Shown one piece after another: positions 45,622 through 55,680 of a stretch of DNA of 64,000 nucleotides. Within the stretch, counting starts at the first letter, position 1, and every line of letters begins with the position of its first letter. Origin of the DNA: Hymenoscyphus infarciens (lineage: Eukaryota; Ascomycota; Leotiomycetes; Helotiales; Helotiaceae). The translations under genes were made by a program, and so were the position numbers. The notes under the pieces are model-generated. The model had not been told where the DNA came from. It ran no database searches and worked only from the letters and a program-made list of their open reading frames with translations. The stretch spans positions 26,844 through 90,843 of the forward strand of contig LLCB01000244.1 in NCBI GenBank assembly GCA_001414345.1, written 5' to 3'.

Positions 45622-46031
45622 TATAATAGTATAATATATATATAACTATTAAAGAGATATATAAGAGTATATTTGAAAAAATAATATATAAAAATACTAA
45701 GCTTTAGTATAGAAGAAAAGGAAAAACTATCTCTCTTTTATACTAAATATAAGTATCTATATATAAGATATTAGATACTACTAAGATCTAATTATAATAA
45801 TAACTAAGACCTATTATAATATAGATAATACTAAATAATAAAAGCTAAAAGCTAAATATATAATATCTAAATCTTAATCTCTTTTATATATAAATATTAG
45901 ATATTAATACCTTTAGTACTTCGTCTATATAAGTATTAGTTATTTATAATCTCGGCCTAGAGGTATTAGTAGTACTTAGAGGTATTAGTAGTTTTATAAA
46001 TACTAGTAATTCAGAATAGCGTGCTATTATA
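45622..46031 (-). repeat. 5' LTR of gypsy-2
   Basis: 410 bp, start tataatagtata, end gtgctattata. Pairs with 35042-35415; differences are transitions plus short insertions. Confidence 0.8.
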
Positions 46032-46056
46032 TCTATATAATAAGTGAAACTTATTA

Positions 46057-49000
46057 TTATTATTATTATTAATCTTACGCTACGTAGGCTATAGGCCGAG
46101 CTCTAAGAGTAAGTAGTATATCTTCTATTCTAGTTTATATAGCCTTTTAGCTCGTTCTTTTTCACCTTTTAAGCTTCTTTATAAGTATAATTCTCCTTTT
46201 CTTTAGTTCCTACTACTATCTATTTAGAGCTTATCTCTCTAACTTAGTAATATAGTAGAAGGGTATAGTAGGTTAGTATATTTAACCTACTAAGGTATAT
46301 ATTAGTAGTATAAGAGGTATATTTATCTCTAGAATTATTAAAGCTAAGGTCTTACCTTCTAGCGTATCTTAGCTTTCTCCTTCTATTCCTCTCTTTCTTT
46401 TATCTCTTTCTTACTCTCCTCTCTCTTCTTAAGTAATTCTAGTATTAGCTTATACTTCTAGAGTCTCTCTAGTCTAAGTAGCTAAGTAGTTACTCTTAAT
46501 ACTAGTTTCCTATCTACTAGTACCTTTCTTAGCTCTTATAGATCCTTAATCCTCTTTTCTAGAGCTCTTATAAGTATATCTCTTTCTTATAGAATATTCT
46601 AGTAAAATAGGACTAGTTATTCTACTATCTCTCTACTACTTATATAAATATACTATAGTATAACCTAGTTTAGTACTCTTCTTATAAAGAGGAAAGCGTT
46701 TAGTTCTATTACCTTTATTTATACTTAGATAAGTAGTAAGTTCTTTATCTTAGTAAGTCTCTTATAAACCTTTTATAGCTTCTACTTATCTAGGTCTACT
46801 TTATTTAATACTTTTATATATTATATTAGGTTTCTCTCTTAAGTTCTTCTCTTTTAAGTCTCTAGGTAGTTCTTTTATTCTATAAGTATAGTATTATACT
46901 TAAATTCTACTTCTCTTACTCTCTACTCTTCTTCTTACTTCTACCTTACTATCTATAAGTATAGTATTACCTTCTTTATCTTTATTAGTCTACCTCTTCT
47001 TCTCTTTTTTAACTATATTATTATATATCTATAAGTATTTTAGATTAGTTTTTCTAGCTTAGACCTTTAGAACTTCCTCTTAAAAGTAGCTATCTATAAG
47101 TTAAGATATAGGTTAATTAATATATAGTCTACTTTAACTTCTAGGCTCTAAACTAGAGTAGCTTTATATACCTCTATTACTACTTATAAGTATTCTAACT
47201 ATTATAAAGAAAAGCTTCTTACTATTCCTTTTATATTCTCTTCTTTTAGTATAATATAGTACTCTATTAACGCTTTATATACTATTATACTTCTTATTAC
47301 TACTATATATATCTACTTTACTTAGTAGTAGTCTACTCTCTATATCTTTCTAATAAGCCTTATAAGTATAAAAGTCTATTTTATAAGCTTCTTCTAGACT
47401 CTTTCTTAGTATATCTTCTAGTTTAGTTTCCTATTAAGCTCTACTTCTAAGAACCTTATATACTTAACTAGTATAAGCTTTATCTTCTTAAACTAGACTA
47501 TCTCTCTTTATAGTACTCTTATTCTTATAAAGTATATAAGTACTATCTTTTCTAGGTTAAAAGCTATCTCTTACTTATTTACCTACTTATTATATACTCT
47601 TTAAGCTATCTTAAGTATTTTATAGTTTACTATTATACTTTTTAATATTATAAGTAGATTTATATTATTTATAAAGCCTATTATAATAAGCTTATTAATT
47701 CTTACTAAGTCTTTATATAGTATTAAAATAAAGATAATAAATAGTATTAGTAATAGTACTAATCTCTATAAGATACTTTATTTAAGGTTTCTTTTATTTA
47801 CTAATTATCTATTAAAGAATAGTATAGCTCTTTATTTAAAGAGAAAGCTCTCTATCTATATTACTACCTACTATAGAACCTTCTTCTCTCTTAATATATA
47901 GAATAGCTATATATAGTCTACTTAGTTAAAGGCTCCTACTATATCTAGTTAAGCTAGAGACGTATAGCTCTTATTTTCCTATACTATATATATACTCTCT
48001 ATTACTATTCTAATTACTAGCTCTATATTTTAGTACTTCTAGTTATCTATCTATAGCTCTAGTAGTATTACTATTTCCTCTATAAGCTATATAAGCCTTT
48101 ATACTATTACTTTTTTAAGAATCTTATCTATAGTTAAAAGTAGTATTATTAGCTAGTAGGCTTTTACCTTACTCTACTTCTTAGTTATTTTACTTAGTTT
48201 TCTTAGTACTACTACCTTTATATAGTAGAAGTAGAATAAGAAGTATTATAAGTAGAAGCTTACTTCTACTATTATAGTAAGTACTTTATAAGTAGTTTAT
48301 TATAGGCTTTTAGAAAGCTATTTACTAGTATATTAAATCTTAGCGCTTTCTATAGTACTAATCTTATAACTATCTTAATATACTTCTTAGTTATATATTA
48401 GCTTACTAAGTGCCTTTTAGAGAAGTTCTTAGTATTCTAGTCTCTATTAGAAATACTTAAGTAGTTAGCTATTAATACTAGAAAGAACTTTTCTATAAGA
48501 ATATAAGCTTTCTCTTAGTAAGTCTTACCTTTTATTCTATTAAGTAATATAAGTATTAGTAGTATTAGTACTTCTAGTTTTATATATTCTTTAAGACGTA
48601 CTTACTTCTTAAGTATCTAGAGTTTCCTTTTATCTTTTACTACCTTTATTAGTACCTCTTTCTAGCTCTTTATCTTTACCTTTCTACTTACTATTTAGAG
48701 TTCTTAATAAGCGTTATTAAGCTACTACTTTAAGCTCTCTATTTAGTACTTCTTCTAAGTCTTTTTATATTTCCTTATCTTCTTTAATACTTCTTTAACC
48801 TTTATATTCTACTAGAGTTATACTCTTCCTCTATCTAGCTTTTAAAGTAGTATTAAAGCTTTTACTATCTTTTAAAAGTCTTTTATAAGTCTTTATACTA
48901 CTTTCTTAAGTTCTTATATATTTTAGATTATAAGTGTTTCTAAGTAAGAGGCTTCTACTTTAACTAAGATCTTATTTATTAGTTTCTAGCTAAATCTAAA

Positions 49001-51258
49001 TACTTATAATACCTTTCTCTCTTCTTCTACTTTTATTATAAGAAGTTAAGCTATATAGTCTAATCCTAGTAGGTCTAGAAACCTTTACTAGGTTACTATA
49101 TTCTTAGTAGAGAAGGTAAGGTTAATTATAGAGTTATAAGAGCCCTCTCTTCTCTATATAGCTTTATTATAGAGTATATCTCTCTTTAGTACCTATAGTA
49201 TAGCGAGTTTAAAGATAAGGTCTATATTCTTATTATATCTCTTATATATATTCTATAAAGAGTAGTAAGTATTTAAGTTACTTATTATAAGTACTCTTCT
49301 TAGTCTTACTTACTAAAGCATATTCTTAATTAGTATCTACCTTATTTATAAATTATAGACTAAGTAGACTGTTATCTTATCTACTCTCTCCTCTATTATT
49401 ATACTTACCTAGTTCTTATTTATAGTATACGTCTAGCTTACTTTTAAGTATCTTTTATATATAAAGAGTACTACTATCTTATTTAACTAGATTATATTAT
49501 ATCTTAAGCTTAAGAAGTAGCTAAGAGAGTCTCTTATACTATTCTATACTAGTTCTTAGATAGTTAATATATTCTATTCCTTCTTATAATTTAGAGCTAT
49601 ATTAAGAGCTTCTAATATCTTCTTTATATTCTAGTATAGTACTATTATACTTATAGTAGTCTTATAAGTAAGGTTTAGATTACTTCTATTTCTTCTCTAG
49701 TTAAATCTCTTATTATACTAAGAGAGCTCTTTAGTCTTTCTAAGAACTAGGTTAGGTTACTACTATTTATATATCTTACTTTATTTATATATATTAGCTT
49801 CCTTAGTATAGATCTCTATCTCTACCTCTTCTTTAAGCTTTATAAGCCCTCTTTCTAGTTAAAAGTAAATAAGTAAAGTATCTCTACTTTACTCTTCTTT
49901 AAAGGTCTTTATAGGTTTATAAACGTAGTTATTCTATTAAGATATTATTCTCTTACTTACTTATAGTATTACTCCTCTATATAGTACTCTTTTATAAATA
50001 CTAGATATTCTTCTTTATAATTCTTATACTTTACTAGGTATTCTTTTAAGTTCTTCTTACTAGAGTACTCTTCTTTATCTCTTTTATACCTCTTATATAT
50101 ATACTAGGTATACCTCTTATCTTATTTATAAAAGTATACTATATACCTCTACTTTTAGTATTTATAATATCTTTATACTACTACTTCTAAGATATATCTT
50201 TTATATAAGAAGTATTATATCTTTTATAGTATTTCTCTTATATATAGCCTCTTTACTTCTTCTATTATTACTACTTTAAGAATATAGTTCTTTTAGACTA
50301 GTCTCTTCTATCTCTAATACTCTCTACGTCTATTTCCTTATTATATAATCTTTAGTATCTTTATACTAAAAGCTTAAAAGATACTCTATAATATACTCCT
50401 CTTTTTATTCTTAAGTATATTTACTAAGACTCTTTTTATAAGTATTATAAGCGTTCTTACTACTACTACTATTCTTTATCTAAATACCTTCTTTACCTAG
50501 CTATTATCTTATATATATTCTACCTACTTCTCTTCTTTAAACCTTATAATAATATCTCTACTCTAGAGCTTTTAAGCTACTATTACTCTTACTTTATATT
50601 TATCTATATTTATAGCTCTAATTACTTCCTTTAGTAATAGCTTATTCTTCTCTTTATCTATCTCTATTACTTAGACTATAATCTTTCTAGTATATTTAGC
50701 TAATACTATATATTCCCTCTATAGTATAGTTACTACCTCTCTCTATAGTTCTCTAGTTCTAGCTCTCTTTACCTATATTAGACTACGCTTCTTTATTCCT
50801 TTTATCTTCTTAACTATAATAATAAGCTCCTCTTATAGAATTCTATATATAATTATATTATTCTCTCTCTTCTTAGTTCTTTTATACTTAAGTACTTTTC
50901 TTACTACTTTAATAATTACTTTAATACTCTTCTCTTCTATTACTAAGTTAAGTATTATTTAAATTAAGCTCTTCTTTATTATGTCTATATAGTCTAATAC
51001 TCTTTTCTATCTCTTTATACTCTACTCTTCTTAGTTTATTATACTATCTTTATTAGTTATTAGTACTCTAGAGAGAAGAATAGAGGCTCTTTATAAGACT
51101 CTCTTTTTCCTACTACTACTACTACTACTATAATTATTTAGTATAATTATAGAGTGCTTTAGTCTCTTTCTAGACTGTCTAATAGTCGTCTAAACGTATT
51201 TTAAGGCTTTTAGAGTTACTTTATTAATTCTAAAAAAGTTTTTTTTGATAATATAACT
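46057..51258 (-). mobile_element. Tad-like non-LTR retrotransposon (LINE), RIP-inactivated
   Basis: A 14-bp target duplication, agtgaaacttatta, flanks the unit (46043-46056 and 51259-51272). The left end on the minus strand finishes in a (TAA)n tail (46057-46070 region), which marks the 3' end. About 1.6 kb inward, minus-strand translation gives LILFIIFILILYKDLVRINK and, at about 47678-47655, GFINNINLL. This is the order and spacing of the non-LTR reverse transcriptase block 'SPxLFxxYxxDL...GFVDDxxxL', as found in Tad1-clade elements, with both catalytic Asp turned to Asn. At 5.2 kb it is about full length for this clade. Stops are frequent throughout. Confidence 0.82.
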
Positions 51259-51272
51259 AGTGAAACTTATTA

Positions 51273-51489
51273 TAAGTATCTTAAATTAACTAAACTCTAG
51301 CTTATATAAGAGCGAAAACTAATATAAGAATTAAGCTCTACTAAGAGTAAGAAAATCTAATTTAAATTCTAATATTCTAAAAAGTCGTCTATTAAAAAAG
51401 AGAATAGCTTAAAGAAGAATAAAGTTTAATATTAGTAGAAAGTACTCTTAATATTTTAATAAGTTTATAATTTAATTAATAGTCTATAA
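51273..51489. other. AT-rich spacer between LINE and MULE
   Basis: RIP-degraded DNA of unknown origin. No domain or repeat end recognised. Confidence 0.4.
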
Positions 51490-54400
51490 TACTTAATCTA
51501 CTAAAAGTCTTATTATAAATAAATAAACGATAATTATCTATTTTGCTCTCTAAATAATAATTTATATCTTAAATATCTCTTAATTAATAAATAATACCTA
51601 GAATACCTCTTGTTTTTATATCTCTTATTTTTAAAGAGTAAAACTGTTAAAATAGAGGTATTCTAGTTAGTAAATATTTACTACTTTTACTATATATCTA
51701 CACCTGTTTTTAAGTAAATTAAAACTATATACTAAGATGCTTTATAATATTCAAGTACTAAAATCTATTCTCTCTCTATCTTTTTCTACTATTACTACTA
51801 CTACTAATATACTAGCTCTTAAGTATAAGAATAAGATAGAGCGTAAGCGATATATAAAGCCTTATTATATAATATTAAAAGAGCTTAATTAATAAAAATA
51901 ATAAGATAAAGCTATTATAAATAAATTAATAAGTAATTCTATACTAGTAGGCACTAACACTTTAAAGGACGTTATATAAATCAGTCAAGAGTAGCCTACT
52001 CTTAAGAAGGTAAAAGAAGCTATAATCGTTTATCTAATTAATTAAGACAAATCCTATAAGATTATAAAGTTAGATAAAGGTTAGTTTATCCTCGAATATA
52101 AGATAAAAGAGATATATAAATTCTACTTATATATTATCCTTTCTAAGAAGACTTAGTATATAATCCTTTAAGTATATACCTCTTACTCTTACCTAACTAA
52201 TATATACCTTAATTACTATAGCAAAAATAGTATATAATATATTCTTAATATCTACGCTAAATCTATTAATCGAGATTCTAACCTTAAAGCAAAGAATTTA
52301 GTAAATAATAAGAAGTCGCTTAGCTAAGGCAATACTATACTAAATCGTTAAGTATATTACGCTATCTAAAAGTAATATAAGAAGAGTCTTAAGAAGGAAA
52401 AGAATTCGTTTATACTTATACTAAATTATATAAAGACGCTCTAAGATTTAGATCCTACTTACTATACACGTCTTTAAATCGACTAAGAAACTATAGAATT
52501 TAAGAGCGTATTTATTACTCTAAGACCTCTTTATAATACTACTAAATATATCTATTACTTTACTAGAGTTAATACTATATATACTTAATCAAAGTTTAAG
52601 ATAGTACTAATAATTACTATTATAATTAATACTAATAATAAGATATTACTAATTTACTAAGCATTATTACTAAAGAAGGATAAGAAGTTGTAGAAGTAGT
52701 ACTTTATAAATATAGTATATACCTTTTAAACTCTTTAAGTAATATATAAGGATAATAATAAATAGGTACTAATTAGTAACTACTAAAAGGGCCTATAAAA
52801 GTAACTTCTAATAGCCTTTCTAAAGGCTTACGCTCTTATATATTATTAGTATATTATAGATAATATTACCTTTTACTATAGTAAGGAATTAAGATAACTT
52901 TAGTAGAGACTTTACTATATAAAAGATAAGAATACTTACTAGGAAACTCTATTATAAATAATAAAGTTTAAAAAAAAGTATAGTAATAAAACCCTCTTTA
53001 AATACGTCGCTACTATTCTAACTAATATTTATTCTATATATAAGGTTATCTCTATTAAGAGACTTTCGTAATATAGCTATAATACGTTAAATATTATTAA
53101 GAGTATTAACTTAGTATAAAGTAAGATTTAGAATCGTCTAATAATATAACTACTTAATAGTATATAGGATTAGATAATAAAGAAGTTTTATTTACACTAT
53201 AATTCGCCTACTAAATTCAGTAATACTAAGGTCTTAAATAAGCTATAGAAGCTCTATCTTAAAAGGCTAGAGTATACTAAAAAGTATAAAGTTATTCCTA
53301 CTAGTAGAGACGTCTACTAAGTTAATACTCCTAAAAAACATCGCTACCGAGTCGACCTTAAAAAGCGTACTTACTCGTATCTCTTTTTCTAGGATTATCA
53401 ATTACCTTACTTATATATAATTACCTATTACTAATATCTTACTATTAACGTTATATGATTCTTCTACTATAGCTATTTACTCTTAAATTATTATATAATA
53501 TACTATTCTACTTTTAAGCCTTTCCTTATAATTAATAAGCTTTATTCTACTCCTAGTATTTTACTACTACTAATTAAGTACTATATAAGATAACTAAAAA
53601 AGGTATATATCTATTAAGAGTATTAACTATTAAATTATAAGTATTATAATTACTAAGAAGTTAGCTATAATTCAAGAATATATATAGATATACTATCGGC
53701 TTATAAGCGTATATAAAAGGTAAAAAAGGCAGTTTTTAGAGAAGATAGTAACCGATTAAGTAATAACGAGTTTAGAGACTAGGAAGTCTTCTTTAAAGAT
53801 ATTAATAATAATCCTCTCTACTAATCTAATCTTACTACTACTAATAAAGTATAAATTACCTTCTATTATTAAAACTAAGTTTTAGAATCTCTTAGAGATA
53901 AGAATAAGAATAAGAATAGAGATAAGAATAGAGATAATAGAGAGGAATATAGAGAGGAATTTAATAGCTTTTTTAATAGCTTAGAAGACTTTTTCCTATT
54001 ATTTAAGCTACTACTAAAAAAGCTATTTAAGCTTAACAAACCCTTAATTATAAGTATAAGTAATAATAACGAAACTAAGTAAGCTATAGAGAGCGTATAA
54101 CGTTAATATAATATTACTAGTAAAAGAGGAATTAATAAGCGATTTATTAAGCTAGAAGTATACTTTAAAGTTTTAAGTACTTAAGATAAGAAGGAAAAGC
54201 AACGATTAAGTAATAGTTAGAGTATAATTAATAAGTATTATTACTATATAGATTAAGAGTATATAGTAGATATTAATAGACGTCGTCTTACGTTATTAAT
54301 ATTAGATTAATTATATAGAGTAAAGGTAGTAGAGCAGGAGTAGGAGTAGAAGTAGAAGTAAGAGAATATAAACGTTTAAAGCGAAATTAGTATAGATAGT

Positions 54401-54863
54401 ACTAAGCTAAGAATTAATCCTACTATATAAGAAGGAATTAGAATTAAGGTTAATCTAAGTACCTAGAAGAGCTAAAAAGCTGTTAATTTAAGAGATAAGC
54501 AAAAGCGTAAGAATTAGAGTATTATACTACTAGAGAGTACTTATAAAAGTTTATATATTAGAAAGTAGGTAGATAGTATAGTAGTAGGTTAATTTACTAT
54601 ATTTATTAAATTTTTAATATATTAGTATAGAGAAAATAATAAATAAGGAAACTATCTTTACTAACTAGAATACCTCTATTTTAACAGTTTTACTCTCTAA
54701 AAATAAGAGGTACAAAAATAAGAGGTATTCTAGGTATTATTTATTAATCAAGGGATATTTAAGATATAAATCATTATTTAGAGAGCAAAATAGATAATTA
54801 CTAATAAGTAAATAAAGGTTTTTATAAAGACTATTTTTATTAATAACTTTTAGTAGTTAAGTA
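51490..54863 (+). mobile_element. Mutator-like DNA transposon (MULE) with long terminal inverted repeats
   Basis: A 144-bp inverted repeat is clear at 51531-51674 and 54657-54800 (attatctattttgctctcta at the outer side, ctagttagtaaa inward). Weaker pairing extends to about 51490 and 54863 (tacttaa-ctactaaaagt). The 3.4 kb length and long inverted repeats fit Mutator superfamily elements. I could not identify the expected 9-bp target duplication because outer ends are blurred by RIP and AT richness. Confidence 0.75.
51738..54600 (+). pseudogene. MULE transposase, destroyed by RIP
   Basis: Plus-strand translation through stops shows FKIVLIIT preceded by VNTIYT (the 'DATYxT...FKxPLL' block, first catalytic Asp now Asn) near 52557-52620. 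About 180 nt on, near 52765-52865, follows ISNY*KGL*K, then IAFLKAYALI and YY*YIIDN, the 'ISDxxKGLxxAxxxxFPxAxHxxCxxHIxxN' block with Cys/His as Tyr. This order is specific to MULE transposases. An acidic/Lys-rich C-terminal region follows (53880-54000). Confidence 0.7.
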
Positions 54864-55264
54864 ACTAAAAGTTATCCTTTATTAAATTAATTAATATATT
54901 CTTCTTATTTATTTATATATATATATATATATAGAAAGCTAATACTTTAACTAATAACTTTTAATAGTTAGTTTATTAAAAGTCGATTTTTAAACTAAAT
55001 ATTTTTAGATATCTATAGCTAATAACTAATATCTAATAACTTATCTAAGAACTAGTCTAATAAGTCTTCTTATTCTCCGACCGACTAATAATATTCTAAT
55101 CTTCTAACCTTCTAAATAATCTAAATAATCTAGAATAAGTAATCAAACTTACTTAAACTTACTCTAAAATTATAGTAGCATTTATATACTTATGTAATAA
55201 TAGTTAATATAAAAAATCCAAATCTTAATTCTAGAAAGAAAAAAAGAAAAAGAAAAAAAAACAC

Positions 55265-55295
<31 letters not shown>

Positions 55296-55300
55296 GATAT
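54864..55300. other. AT-rich tail of the second RIP block
   Basis: Contains (TA)n runs at about 54914-54932 and 55268-55296 and repeated taataacttttaatagttag-like sequence related to the outer MULE ends. Normal composition resumes at about 55310. Confidence 0.5.
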
Positions 55301-55680
55301 ATAGTAATTATCACTCATCTCTACCAAGGTTCTCTAAATCCTCTAGCAGCTAGTACAAAGTCTCTTCTTAACACCTTCCTCTACTTCTTCTCCTTAATAA
55401 TAACAAGCACTCACTCTCTCACCTCCAAAAAACACGTCTAGTAAGTAGTTCACTCATCCTACCTAATAAATTCTCCAAACTCTTTAGTACCAATACTACA
55501 ACAACAACAAACCTCATCACTTAAACACCCATTTCTCATTCATTAATTCTCACAAATTAACTTATGGAAACTCCGCTCATTTCCTCACTCATTCATTTCA
55601 ATCTGCTACTTCGCAGACTAGATTTATTCGCACTCGATTTAATTTTTCGACTCCCATTTTCCCCCAATCTTACTCCCAAA
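55301..55680. other. Intergenic, 3' flank of the ABC transporter
   Basis: C/T-rich DNA of normal composition between the RIP block and the ABCC stop codon; includes the 3' UTR. No gene seen. Confidence 0.5.

Larger units (their letters stand above)
35042..46031 (-). mobile_element. RIP-inactivated Ty3/gypsy element (gypsy-2), 11 kb with a nested insert
   Basis: It is bounded by related LTRs (35042-35415 and 45622-46031). Reading on the minus strand gives a CCHC knuckle at about 43934-43976 (its Cys and His codons read Tyr), an RT motif YLDN at 42199-42210 and an RNase H tail near 41625-41700 (YNKELSTII). This order fits transcription from the right LTR. A polypurine tract (reverse complement of tctcctcttctt at 35416-35427) lies next to the left, 3' LTR. 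The flanking 5-mers, actat and tctat, agree at 4 of 5 positions. Removing the 2.67 kb nested element leaves about 8.3 kb. Stops are everywhere, so it is dead. Confidence 0.82.

Noticed and set aside
51460..51480. A 9-bp target duplication for the MULE (ttaattaat near both ends)
   Set aside because: Such AT strings are frequent here by chance and do not abut clear ends of the inverted repeats.
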